NCBI GenBank assembly: GCA_964019165.1
Contig: OZ025281.1
Span: 10,858,388-10,922,387 of the forward strand
Origin: Mastigias papua
Taxonomy: Eukaryota; Cnidaria; Scyphozoa; Rhizostomeae; Mastigiidae
Length of the DNA: 64,000 nucleotides
Direction of reading: 5' to 3'
Shown: positions 36,364 to 64,000 of the stretch, piece by piece
How positions within the stretch are numbered: the stretch's first letter is position 1
Layout of the letters: each line of letters begins with the position of its first letter
Notes under the pieces: generated by a model
The model's input: the letters and a program-made list of their open reading frames with translations, nothing else
Told to the model about the DNA's origin: nothing
Databases searched by the model: none
Made by a program: the position numbers and the translations under genes

Positions 36364-37455
36364 ATGTTGCAGAACAGAATCTCTGTGCAAGCTGATCAAG
36401 CAGCATCCGAAGAGGAAAGAGAAATCGAAGAAGCAGGTGGTAGAAGACCAGTAACAAGAAGTCAGACTGCAAGTGAGGCTCAAGGTAGACTTCGAAGTGA
36501 CATAACAGTAATGCTTTCTTCTCCAAGCAGACAAGACATTCAGCAAGGTGGCCCTAGCTCACCTGAAACCTCACAATATTCTGGTGGAACAAGAAGGAAT
36601 ACAAAACGGTCGATTGTTGACATCCAATGCTTTGCTGGACGCCGAAGTGACGATGTAAGTGACTGGTTGGAGCACTGGGAACTTGCGGCCAGAGTAAACG
36701 ACTGGGATGCAGAGGATGAGTTGCGACGACTTCCATTGTACCTTAAGGACAATGCACGACGTTGGTTCGCCAGACAGGGTGAAGAAATTAAAGAAAGCTT
36801 AACTCAGCTAAAGACCAGGCTAGAAGACTATTTCAACAATGAAGACATGCGCCTATTAGCAAGGGGAGCTTTAGCAGAAAGAAAACAGAGGCCCCGAGAA
36901 AGTGTAAATGAATATGCTGAGGCTGTGGAAAAGTTGGCAAGAAAGGGTTTTCCAACAGACAGATTCAATGAGGCAGCATGTGAAGCTTTTATAAATGGTC
37001 TAAAGCCAGACATCAAGCAGTGGTTATGGGGGAAAAGGTTGAGAGAATTTGAAGACGCTGTTCTCGAAGCTCAGACACGAGAAATGTTCTTGGAGTCGGA
37101 ATCAGCACCACGAAAAACAAAAATCCTAGCAGCCCTAGAAGAAATGCTTCAGGAAGAATGCAAAGATGAAGATTATGGGACGTCTTCAGTTCACAGGAAA
37201 TGCATTGGAAAACAAACAGTGGCTCCCGTTAGGCGACAACAGGTCCATGGCAGTGACGTTGATTCGATATGGGAGGCTATAAGTCAGCTTACAGAAGATG
37301 TAAGAAATTTGGCTGCAGCAAATTCAAATTCAACCCCAACAAAGCAAACAGCAAAGCCAAGAATTGCCAAATGCTGGATATGTGGAAAGCCTGGACATTT
37401 GAAACGAAACTGTCCTGATATTGTACAGAAAGTAAGGAAGAATGGAGCAGATTGA
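36364..37455 (+). CDS. gag: Gag polyprotein of Ty3/gypsy element (363 aa)
   Basis: Structural protein forming the virus-like particle. The first ATG is only 39 nt after the LTR. The middle (about residues 80-240) carries the retrotransposon-gag pattern, including DWLEHWELAARVNDWD, LPLYLKDNARRWF and NGLKPDIKQWLW. A CCHC zinc knuckle lies at residues 337-350 (C337, C340, H345, C350) for RNA binding. The frame ends in TGA at 37,453-37,455, directly followed by CTAG. Pol lies in the same frame with no further stop, so pol is probably made as a Gag-Pol readthrough product. Confidence 0.95.
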   Translation: MLQNRISVQADQAASEEEREIEEAGGRRPVTRSQTASEAQGRLRSDITVMLSSPSRQDIQQGGPSSPETSQYSGGTRRNTKRSIVDIQCFAGRRSDDVSDWLEHWELAARVNDWDAEDELRRLPLYLKDNARRWFARQGEEIKESLTQLKTRLEDYFNNEDMRLLARGALAERKQRPRESVNEYAEAVEKLARKGFPTDRFNEAACEAFINGLKPDIKQWLWGKRLREFEDAVLEAQTREMFLESESAPRKTKILAALEEMLQEECKDEDYGTSSVHRKCIGKQTVAPVRRQQVHGSDVDSIWEAISQLTEDVRNLAAANSNSTPTKQTAKPRIAKCWICGKPGHLKRNCPDIVQKVRKNGAD

Positions 37456-37459
37456 CTAG
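37453..37459 (+). promoter_or_regulatory. Gag stop with readthrough context UGA-CUA-G
   Basis: TGACTAG: the UGA is followed by CUAG, the context known from efficient readthrough in alphaviruses (UGA-C) and some animal genes. The 26 codons from 37,456 to the first pol ATG at 37,534 are open and in frame with both gag and pol. Confidence 0.7.
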
Positions 37460-40400
37460 CCGCTGGATCAGCTGTTACGAAAAACAGGAAGCACTCATCA
37501 AGTCAAGCTCTGCCATCATGTAACAACCAGAAGATGCAACTATTCGCATTAGACAGTGGTGACGCACATGAGCAACGTTTGGTAAAAGAAGGTGCTTGGG
37601 TATCTGGAAAAGTAAATGGGCTGTCTGTGGACTTCATGTTGGATACTGGAGCAGCAGTGACAGTGGTGAGCAAAGAAGTTTTCAATCAAGCTTTGCCGGA
37701 TGCAAATCTTCAGGAATCAAATGTACAACTTGTTTCGGCTGGTGGTGATCCTTTAAATGTGATTGGAAAGACTGAAATGCTGCTGGAGCTTGGAAATCTT
37801 CAAGTGACTTTTCCTGTAATGGTAATAGACAAGTTCAGGTTTCAGTGTCTCCTTGGCAATGACTTCATGGCAAAGTATGGCTTACGTATTCAATATGATA
37901 CGAAAACTGTGGTGTTTAACGATGGAAAATGGGTACCTTTCTTTCAGCTGGATGGGAAACGATCTGCATTCCTGTGTACAAATGTTTTGGTGCCCCCTGA
38001 ACGAGCTATGGTGATACAAGCCAAAGTTAATGGAGATGAAGAAGGACTGTTTTTGTTTGGTGAAAAACAACCAGGGAAATCAACCAACAAGATTCACGTG
38101 GCTAGTGTGCTGACAAAATGTAGGAAGAATGGAAAAGTGACCCTTGAAATTATGAATGCAACGAAAAGCCCAGTTCAGTTGAAGCAAGGAGATGAAGTGG
38201 CAGAGCTGGAACTTTTCCAGGAAGTACAAGCTGAGCAAGCCAAAGACAAAACTCAAACAGTGATTAAACCTTCTGATCTGAGTATTGGACACCTTTGTAA
38301 GGAAGAACAGCATCAATTGTGTCATGTTCTGAACGAAAGTGGAGTTGCTGGTCGGAAAAGACTTGGACAAACCACGGTGATGGAGCATAGCATTGATACT
38401 GGTTCTGCTTCTCCAATAAAGCAAAGACCATATCGAGTTCCTGAAACAAAGAGGAAGATCATAGAAGAAGAAGTACAGAAGATGCTAGTTGCAGACATTA
38501 TAAGACCTTCAAAAAGTCCTTGGTCTTCTCCAGTTGTCTTAGTCACAAAACCTGATGGAACAGCAAGATTCTGTGTCGATTATAGGAAGGTGAACTCAGT
38601 GACAAAAAGGGATGCATATCCTATTCCTCGGATTGATGATACTCTGGATGCACTTGGCAAGGCAAAGTTCTTCACCACATTGGATTTGGAGAGTGGATAC
38701 TGGCAGATACCAATGAAAGAAGAAGACAAAGAGAAGACTGCATTTTCAACCTCTCAGGGCCATTGGGAATTTCAGACAATGCCATTTGGTGTCGTCAATG
38801 GCCCAGCCTGTTTCCAAAGACTGATGAACTATGTTCTAACGGGACTTCACTGGACACATTGCTTGGTGTATCTGGATGATATTATCATCTTCTCAAGAAC
38901 ATTTGAAGAGCACATGGATCGTCTGAAAGCTGTGCTGAGCAGACTGAGCAAGGCCGGCTTAACATTGAAACCTCGGAAGTGTCAATGGGTGCAAACAAGT
39001 GTCAAGTATCTGGGACATATCATATCAGAGGAAGGAATACGTCCTGACTCAGCAAAGATCAGGGCAGTACAAGAATTTCCAGCTCCTACTAGCAGAACAT
39101 TAGTCAAGAAGTTCCTTGGTATGACTTCCTACTATAGACGGTTTGTGCCTAATTATGCCAGCATCGTGAAACCTCTGACACAATTAACGAAGACACGTGG
39201 ACAAGCCAAGGTGTTCCGGTGGAATGAAGAGGCACAAAGAGCATTTGAGGATCTAAAGAAGGCCTTGCTTACAGAACCAATCCTTCGACTACCAGATTTT
39301 GATCGGCAATTTGTTGTTTATACTGATGCAAGTGACTATGGCCTGGGAGCAGTTTTGGCACAAAACTTTGCTGATGGTGAAGCAGTGGTTTCATATGCAA
39401 GCAGACAGTTGTCAAGTAGTGAAAGGAACTACTCAACAATTCAGAAGGAATGCTTGGCGATTGTATGGGCATTACAATACTTCCACCACTATTTGTTTGG
39501 CAGAACATTTGTTATTGTGACAGACCACAGACCCCTCAAATGGTTGCAAACAATGAAGCCAAAGAGTGCTCAAATGGAAAGATGGATGTGTGACCTGCAA
39601 GCCTATTCCTTCGAAGTAAAACACAGACCGGGAAAATGCAATGGAAATGCCGACTTCTTATCAAGATGCCCGGTTGAAGAAAAGAAAGAAGAAGTTGCAG
39701 TTATTTCAGCGACAGATGATGTCTTGAGCAGCCAAGAAGCAGATGAAGAGTGCGCAGAACTTATGTCTTATTTACGGGAGACCAAGCATAATTACCAGAA
39801 AGAGGACAGAAGTGAGTCAGAAGGACACAAGAATCAATATGTTATTGAAGATGGAATTCTGTATCATTTATGGACTCCTGTAAGAAGAGGTAAGCAGTTG
39901 CGAATAAGAAAACAGTTGGTTGTTCCAAAGGTGCAAAGAGGAAGGGTTCTCGTTCAGAACCACGAAGAAGCTGCACATCCAAGATTTCAGAGGATGTTTG
40001 CAAGGATAAGGCAGACCTATTTCTGGAAAGGAATGAAGAGGGACATCTCCAGACACTTACAAAACTGTTCCCTTTGTGCACAAAGAAAGGACCCGAAGAA
40101 CAGAAAGCACGCACCATTGAAGCCAATTGAGGTATTAGGACCACTAGAACTTGTTGGAATAGATTACATTGGACCACTACCAGTAACATCAAGTGGCAAC
40201 AAGTATGTTTTAACTATGCAGGATCAATTCTCCAGGTGGCCAGCTGCTTATGCAGTTCCAGAGATAAGTGCGGAAACAACGGTTGACTGCATCGAAAAGT
40301 TTGCAGGGGACTATGGCTATCCAGGTACAATTCTGTCTGATCGTGGGTCAAATTTTATGTCATCTACTTTTAGAAGAGCCTGCAAGAAGATGGGAATTCA

Positions 40401-41163
40401 GTTGAGGAACACATCAGCATATCGACCACAATGCAATGGTATGACAGAGAGATTTAACGGAACCCTTAAGACTGCACTAGCAATGTACACGAATAGTAGA
40501 AAAGATGACTGGGACCAACATTTGAGAGACATTGTGATGGCATATAGGACAACACCACATTCAGTAACGAAAGAGACACCTGCGTTTCTAATGACTGGAA
40601 GAGAGTTCAATGTTACACCAGGAACAATGAGGCCCCCGACCAGGATGTATTCCACAGATTTTGTAAATGACCGGGAGAACACACTGAGAGAAGCTTATAC
40701 GGTGGTCAGAGAACTGAATCGCAAAGACAAAGAGCGCCAAAAAGCCGCGTATGATACGAAAGTTGCAGCTAGAGATCACCAGTATTCTGTGGGTGATATG
40801 GTATACTTGAAGAATAATGACAAAAAGCAGAGCACCGGTTTGAATTTAGAACATTGGTTAGGACCTTATAAAGTACAACGTGTCATTTCTAGCCAGAATG
40901 TAGAGTTAGACCTAAAGGATTCAAGGAGGAATAGAATTGTCCACGTGGATCAGCTGAAAAGGTGCACTGAGGAACAGAAGGAAGACATTCAAAACAGAGT
41001 CAAAACAGTTCTAGATAAGATGAGACAGAGAAACCAGAAGAGTAGATTGGAGACCAAATACTTCGTGGAACTGGATAATGAAGAAACTTTATGGGTATCC
41101 TCAGAGTGCGTGCCAAACAAATTGATTGAGGAATTTGAACAATCATTGAACGTTAGGAAATAA
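37456..41163 (+). CDS. pol: Pol polyprotein: protease, reverse transcriptase, RNase H, integrase
   Basis: Numbering from the first internal ATG at 37,534 (1,209 residues). The aspartic protease has DTG at 37-39. Reverse transcriptase spans about 290-480, with KPDGTARFCVDYR and the catalytic YLDD at 446-449. RNase H has TDAS (D598) and DHRPLKW. Integrase has an HHCC zinc finger (H810, H815, C845, C848), then a D,D35E core at D877, D936 and E972, with exactly 35 residues between the last two. A GPY/F module (WLGPYKV) follows. The last 30 residues (YFVELDNEETLWVSSECVPN) resemble the second half of a chromodomain and may target integration. No catalytic residue is missing. Expression is likely as Gag-Pol through the UGA at 37,453. 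Confidence 0.96.
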   Translation, partial: LAAGSAVTKNRKHSSSQALPSCNNQKMQLFALDSGDAHEQRLVKEGAWVSGKVNGLSVDFMLDTGAAVTVVSKEVFNQALPDANLQESNVQLVSAGGDPLNVIGKTEMLLELGNLQVTFPVMVIDKFRFQCLLGNDFMAKYGLRIQYDTKTVVFNDGKWVPFFQLDGKRSAFLCTNVLVPPERAMVIQAKVNGDEEGLFLFGEKQPGKSTNKIHVASVLTKCRKNGKVTLEIMNATKSPVQLKQGDEVAELELFQEVQAEQAKDKTQTVIKPSDLSIGHLCKEEQHQLCHVLNESGVAGRKRLGQTTVMEHSIDTGSASPIKQRPYRVPETKRKIIEEEVQKMLVADIIRPSKSPWSSPVVLVTKPDGTARFCVDYRKVNSVTKRDAYPIPRIDDTLDALGKAKFFTTLDLESGYWQIPMKEEDKEKTAFSTSQGHWEFQTMPFGVVNGPACFQRLMNYVLTGLHWTHCLVYLDDIIIFSRTFEEHMDRLKAVLSRLSKAGLTLKPRKCQWVQTSVKYLGHIISEEGIRPDSAKIRAVQEFPAPTSRTLVKKFLGMTSYYRRFVPNYASIVKPLTQLTKTRGQAKVFRWNEEAQRAFEDLKKALLTEPILRLPDFDRQFVVYTDASDYGLGAVLAQNFADGEAVVSYASRQLSSSERNYSTIQKECLAIVWALQYFHHYLFGRTFVIVTDHRPLKWLQTMKPKSAQMERWMCDLQAYSFEVKHRPGKCNGNADFLSRCPVEEKKEEVAVISATDDVLSSQEADEECAELMSYLRETKHNYQKEDRSESEGHKNQYVIEDGILYHLWTPVRRGKQLRIRKQLVVPKVQRGRVLVQNHEEAAHPRFQRMFARIRQTYFWKGMKRDISRHLQNCSLCAQRKDPKNRKHAPLKPIEVLGPLELVGIDYIGPLPVTSSGNKYVLTMQDQFSRWPAAYAVPEISAETTVDCIEKFAGDYGYPGTILSDRGSNFMSSTFRRACKKMGIQLRNTSAYRPQCNGMTERFNGTLKTALAMYTNSRKDDWDQHLRDIVMAYRTTPHSVTKETPAFLMTGREFNVTPGTMRPPTRMYSTDFVNDRENTLREAYTVVRELNRKDKERQKAAYDTKVAARDHQYSVGDMVYLKNNDKKQSTGLNLEHWLGPYKVQRVISSQNVELDLKDSRRNRIVHVDQLKRCTEEQKEDIQNRVKTVLDKMRQRNQKSRLETKYFVELDNEETLWVSSECVPNKLIEEFEQSLNVRK

Positions 41164-41224
41164 TAACAAACACCTGAACTTCAAATATATATTAGATTAA
41201 AACAATGAACTATTGTGTTAATCT

Positions 41225-41236
41225 AAGGGGGGCGTA
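41225..41236 (+). promoter_or_regulatory. Polypurine tract
   Basis: AAGGGGGGCGTA immediately precedes the 3' LTR and primes plus-strand synthesis in this class of elements. Confidence 0.85.
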
Positions 41237-41691
41237 TGTAACCTGTTTGTTTTTAGTGCTGATGTAATGCTTTTATTTAGGACTACAGTAACTATGTATT
41301 TTTAGGATTGACTTCACTATTGACAGTTGACGCTGTGGCCACGGCAACCAGACGTGATAACGCTGCTTGACTTTACGTAATCCCTTTGTATTATCTTGTA
41401 TTCGTCACGGTTGTTAAGTAACGTGTTGTTCGTTTCTAGGTATTCTATTTCGGTTAGGCAAACACCATCATGTATATAAACAGTAGTTTAGGATGCACAG
41501 ACAGTTGCGAGCGGGGAGCTCTGAGGCCTGTCAGAAGGGTAGTTTCTGAGTATTGGCTTGAGTCCCGTTACTCTTAATATATAAGGACTTTCATAGTAAT
41601 CACATTTTTACATAAATATAATTCTTGACTTATTTTCCGTTTATCTTTTGTGTTACGTTCCTGAGACTACTGGGCGTGGTTGGGCGTGACA
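41237..41691 (+). repeat. 3' LTR (455 bp)
   Basis: Same length as the 5' LTR and apparently identical; TATATAAA equivalent at 41,473-41,480. Followed by the target duplication TCAA. Confidence 0.97.
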
Positions 41692-41695
41692 TCAA

Positions 41696-47649
<5,954 letters not shown>

Positions 47650-48020
47650 GAGTGTAAAAGGTCTCATGCAGTTGAGTGGTAACAAGTTTGGTTGAAAATG
47701 ATTTTATCATCCAGATACATTGAACCTCCTATTCGTAGACGATTTGAGAGAGGTTTGGTAGAAATGAGGAAGACAAAAGCGCCGATGCAAGATCCTTGTA
47801 GTATCCAACACTGACTACCTTAGGTGACTAGTCTACATCATCCCAATTATAAAAATTACTTTCCATAGAAAGACGAGATCATGCTAATTCTGGATTGCAA
47901 ATATTGCAATATTGTGGATTTCTTGGATCAAATATCATTGTCAGCTATGTCACATGCATTTGTCAGGTCAATAAACACCAGTACCTTTAGCTTCACAAGG
48001 CCTAACCTACAGCATTCTGA
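47650..48020 (-). pseudogene. Degenerate LINE reverse transcriptase fragment, minus strand
   Basis: The complement reads KVLVFIDLTNACDIADNDI (family F-x-D-L-x-K-A-F-D-x-V-D-H), then after frame changes ILQGSCIGAFVFLI (family V-P-Q-G-S-x-L-G-P-L-L-F) and MYLDDKIIFN with a YxDD catalytic-type motif. These are RT motifs A, B and C in order. Stops and frameshifts make it a relic. It is a different family from, or a much older copy than, the 30.3-31.7 kb LINE. Confidence 0.72.
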
Positions 48021-48184
48021 TCAATGTTTTCACAGAAGTATTTCACAGTTTATAGAAGCACAGACCGAAGGCTGGTTAGGAGGTAAGTATCCATTTTTAT
48101 TTATGGATTGGTAGAAGTGGTTGAACACTGTTCATTTAAAAAGCCTTGAGACACCGAGGAAAGCGTAGTCAGATACAGCAAGAT

Positions 48185-48240
48185 AAAGCGGCACCATGTT
48201 TTAGGCATAGTATAGTATGCTTAAAACTTGGTGCCGCTTT
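48185..48240. repeat. 56-nt near-perfect hairpin (25-bp stem, 6-nt loop)
   Basis: Arms 48,185-48,209 and 48,216-48,240 pair with two mismatches; the loop is GTATAG. The stem top reads AAAGCGGCACCA, with TGGTGCCGCTTT opposite. It could be a mobile-element palindrome or a small-RNA precursor-like fold. No flanking gene. Confidence 0.75.
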
Positions 48241-49030
48241 TTCAAGCTGTAGTGAAGTTCTGCAGTACCAACAGACTTTTCACATAATTAGATTATAGTA
48301 AAACTTCAAAAAATTGTCCCAAAGCTTCATATAAGAGGACAGAATAATTGAATCATTGATCTCGGATGTGGATCAGGCGCTTGAGAATGCCAAAAGTGCA
48401 ACCTGGATGAGAAAGAAAGGAAGCTGGAAAAGCTATGGAACCAAAGAAACTTAGAACACTTACTAACTATTTCAAATAACATTTTACATGAACACATATG
48501 GAAAAATCAATGTCTTACAAAAAAATACCAATTATATTTATGATGGGAATGTATTCAAAATATTTGATACCCCATTATGAACTAGCACGAAAATGTGTGA
48601 ATCTGCTAAAACAAAGCTAACAGATTTCATGCACATCTAGAAAGCCTTCCACCCTTGTACCCGCCGTTATGACAGCCCCCTTACCAGGAAGATCCTGGTC
48701 GAAGCCCTGATGCTCCTTTCTACAAGACACTACTATTTTCTTTTGTCGATAAATGATATCAAATCTAGAATAGTGAAGTTATGCTTGAGCTCACTGAAGT
48801 TGTATTGTTGTAATTACTTCGAACATATGTACCTTAATCTATTGCGTACTTCATTGTCTATTTATTGAACGAATTCAAAAGTGCGTTTAAACACCATTAA
48901 TGAAGGGTGTCAGAGCATATCAAATTGAGGAAAGATTGGATTAAGTCAGAGTTGTCTTGGTCGTTGCTTCTAGACCGATGAAAGAAAAATGAAGGACATA
49001 GTAATATTGTTAATCAGTGCAGTTTTCTAT

Positions 49031-49205
49031 AGTTGAATCTCTATAAAACGGACAACCATAATTCGGACGCTTCTATAGAACGGACAGTTAGTAAAAAAAG
49101 AGGACCCTCTCCTATTCAAACGTCCTTCTCTCTATAAAGCGGACATTTCCATCAAGCGGAGATTTATAATTCGTAACAAATGGTGTCCGCTTTTATATTT
49201 TAGAT
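49031..49205. mobile_element. Possible pogo/Tigger-like MITE
   Basis: The left end reads TTGAATCTCTATAAAACGGA, with several CGGACA motifs inside (ATTCGGACG, CTATAGAACGGACA, CTATAAAGCGGACA). The right end GGTGTCCGCTTTTATA is the partial complement of the left. No ORF. Terminal repeats short and imperfect. Confidence 0.35.
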
Positions 49206-49497
49206 TACATGATTTTTTATAAGTAACCTAACGTTAGGCCTAGTTCTAAAAGTTCCTTATTTCGGACCTTTGTTAAACACATTTTAATGCCAAAAGTGCC
49301 ATATCCAATACTAATTTTGAATAAAACATTGGATGTAATCATGGATATAATGGGCATTGAAGAAGTTTTCAGTATAGGGGAAGTACCAAGTTTTCTAGGA
49401 CGTTTGTTGGAAGTTGTACTTTATCATAGTGTTGGAATATCCAACCAGTAGAACTTTTCGTTTTCACTTTTGCCTAGCACTTATAAAGATTTGGTGA

Positions 49498-49770
49498 TTA
49501 TAGCCTGTTTTCAGGGCCATTTCTAGAGATTTTCTTTGGGAGTGTAGGATCTATAATTGCTTGGTGACAAATTGGGCGCAGCTCACATGAATGAAGAATA
49601 TCCACTTTAAAAGTAACAAATTCATCAGCTCTCTCCATCTCCGCAGCACCTAGTTCTTCCTTAAAGGCCATTAAAATATAAACAATTAGGCCAATTTGCC
49701 GACAGAAATGGTGACGTTTAGTAGTTTTACCAACAAAGTTGTTATCTAGTTTGCATGATACACCTCGCAT
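49498..49770 (-). CDS. Unrecognised minus-strand ORF upstream of the kinase gene
   Basis: A 90-codon frame from an ATG; the frame stays open upstream to about 49,890, about 130 codons in all. It contains CRQIGLIVYILMAFKEELGA and FVTFKVDILHSCELRPICHQ. It matches no family I know. It lies about 0.8 kb from the kinase start in divergent orientation, so it could be an exon of a divergent gene, decayed mobile DNA, or chance. Confidence 0.22.
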   Translation of the reverse strand: MRGVSCKLDNNFVGKTTKRHHFCRQIGLIVYILMAFKEELGAAEMERADEFVTFKVDILHSCELRPICHQAIIDPTLPKKISRNGPENRL

Positions 49771-49890
49771 TCCACGTTGGGAATGGGGCCTGCCAACTTC
49801 GTCACGACAAAGAACAAGTACTGTGACTACAGCTCGGATTGGTTTGAGTCGTCCTCTTTCTTGTGCTGTTGTCTCGTTGTCATGTAAACG

Positions 49891-50554
49891 AATCTTTGTT
49901 TAGATCTTGGTAATGACGACGGCCAACTCGTAAGAGAGGTGTTACTGTCCGTAAATAATTAATTCGTTCAACCTGCACTAATGCAGTACCTTTACAAATT
50001 TATACTGAAAATCAGGAAAGTTTAGTGGAATAAACAGAGTCAAACTTTTGTTAAATCATGGACAACATTATACCAACATCGGCGGTGGCGACTGCTCCTG
50101 AGCTGGCTTGAGATTTTTGCAAGTGAACCCTGAGCACATTATATTTTGAATTTGGGAACAGCCGAAAGCCGGGAGGTATCACGTCAAACACAAAAGCCAA
50201 AATAATCTACGATCTAGTAGGAATCCTTTATAACATGAAACAGTCTTTCCAACAAGAGGAAGGTACGTACAAGCTGGTAATGGACGAAACTCGCATTATA
50301 GGCCGCTGAACAGTCGTTTTGTACACATAGAGATTATTCATATCTAGTTTCAAGGTTTCATCGAAGGCGGAGTGATAAGCGATTATCGTAGAGTCAGATT
50401 TGCTGAGTGAAGTGCTTTTTGTTTATCGTGCCTCAGCTTACGTTTGCAAGAGCTCCATTTAATCAGAAAACGGGGTGAAACATTTTGAAGAAGCCACTTT
50501 GAATGACTGAGGTTTTCCTCGTTATTTGGAAGACCAAAATACAGCATTTCCAAT
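49891..50554 (+). promoter_or_regulatory. Upstream region of the kinase gene
   Basis: Slightly GC-richer sequence before the kinase ATG; presumably holds the promoter and 5' UTR. No clear TATA box or upstream exon can be asserted. An in-frame TGA at 50,504-50,506 excludes a longer N-terminus in this exon. Confidence 0.3.
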
Positions 50555-63513
<12,959 letters not shown>

Positions 63514-64000
63514 GTAATCATTTAGTCATGTTTTTATTTTGTTTGATACGTTTTTACATCTGTGAATTTTTAGCAAGGGAATGCAACAGCGAGAGGTAGT
63601 TGGATTTCATCTTTGGATGATATGATGTTTTGACATATCTTTTAAAAATAAAATAGCTTGTTTCGGCCCGTAGATGATCCGAAGGCGAAGCTGAACATTT
63701 ATACTTAGCTTCACATCCAGGTGCAAATGTTTTGATTTTTATAAGAAGCAATTATTATGGTTTTTCTAGGCAATAAAGTTGAAATTTCGATTGGTGCTTC
63801 AAAAACCCCAATCTGTTTGTATAACACAATTTAGTTGTTCCCTAATGACATGGGAATTGCAGAGATTTGACCAATATTTAGTCACAACGATGATCGTTAT
63901 GGTTTGTAACTGCGATCGAATATGGTTTTACGCTCACCAATTACAAGATATTCATTCATCAATTTTTTAGCCTGTTATGCAGTTCCTGTGAGTTTTAGAA
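63514..64000. other. Kinase intron 8 or 3' flank; no further exon recognised
   Basis: After the donor at 63,514 no frame continues the kinase tail convincingly. The open frame at 63,779-63,970 has no acceptor in phase and no recognisable motif. Confidence 0.45.

Larger units (their letters stand above)
35870..41691 (+). mobile_element. Complete Ty3/gypsy LTR retrotransposon, 5,822 bp
   Basis: Order: LTR, primer-binding site, gag, in-frame UGA, pol (protease, reverse transcriptase, RNase H, integrase with GPY/F and chromodomain-like tail), polypurine tract, LTR. The protease-RT-RNaseH-integrase order identifies Ty3/gypsy. There is no envelope frame. A 4-bp duplication TCAA flanks it (35,866-35,869 and 41,692-41,695); 5 bp (ATCAA) fits if the LTR ends at GTGAC. 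The LTRs looked identical on direct reading and both coding regions are open, so insertion is recent and the copy may be competent. It lies between the LINE relics and the kinase gene, in no recognised gene. Confidence 0.97.

Noticed and set aside
35870..41691. Endogenous retrovirus with envelope
   Set aside because: Only about 70 bp separates pol from the 3' LTR; no env frame. Domain order fits Ty3/gypsy.
63779..63970. Next kinase exon
   Set aside because: No acceptor in phase and no resemblance to the C-terminal tail of MAK/CILK1.

Overview
The window is nuclear DNA from an animal, AT-rich and repeat-rich. The evidence is two intron-split genes with metazoan orthologues, canonical GT-AG splice sites with phase-consistent exons, tRNA-derived SINE-like sequence, LINE relics, Tc1- and hAT-like MITEs, a Ty3/gypsy LTR retrotransposon and long (TA)n and (ATGGT)n arrays. 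The phylum cannot be fixed from sequence alone; a non-vertebrate animal is my inference.

Layout. 1-12,365 (+): the 3' two thirds of the FAM91A1 orthologue. Eleven exons encode about 503 residues, including a 32-nt microexon, and end in a stop at 12,363-12,365. The intron at 5,352-7,493 holds a 371-bp (TA)n tract and a 128-bp palindrome with a hammerhead-ribozyme-like core. 12.4-35.9 kb is intergenic and accessory: MITEs at about 13.04-13.65, 23.19-23.65 and 24.12-24.78 kb (the last carries a Tc1 transposase N-terminal remnant), two (ATGGT)n arrays, a degenerate LINE at 30.3-31.7 kb (-), a SINE with perfect 10-bp target-site duplications at 33.45-33.73 kb, a LINE C-terminal relic near 34.5 kb, and three unassigned exon-like segments (22.85, 29.01 and 33.77 kb). 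35,870-41,691 is a complete, apparently very young Ty3/gypsy element: its two 455-bp LTRs look identical and gag and pol are open. 41.7-50.5 kb holds a LINE RT relic, a 56-nt hairpin, a possible pogo-like MITE and one unrecognised minus-strand ORF. From 50,555 to beyond 63.5 kb (+) lies a MAK/CILK1-family ciliary kinase gene. Eight coding exons give 404 residues, and the C-terminal tail probably continues outside the window. Its intron 5 holds a perfect 470-bp palindrome with a textbook hammerhead core on each strand, flanked by (TA)n.

The two host genes act in different systems: FAM91A1 in endosome-to-Golgi vesicle tethering, MAK/CILK1 in control of cilium length and intraflagellar transport. 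Nothing in the window links them functionally. The most notable signals are the hammerhead palindromes joined to (TA)n, which suggest a Penelope-like or retrozyme-type element, and the gag UGA-CUAG stop followed by in-frame pol, which suggests expression by stop-codon readthrough. A three-copy unclassified dispersed repeat also stands out.
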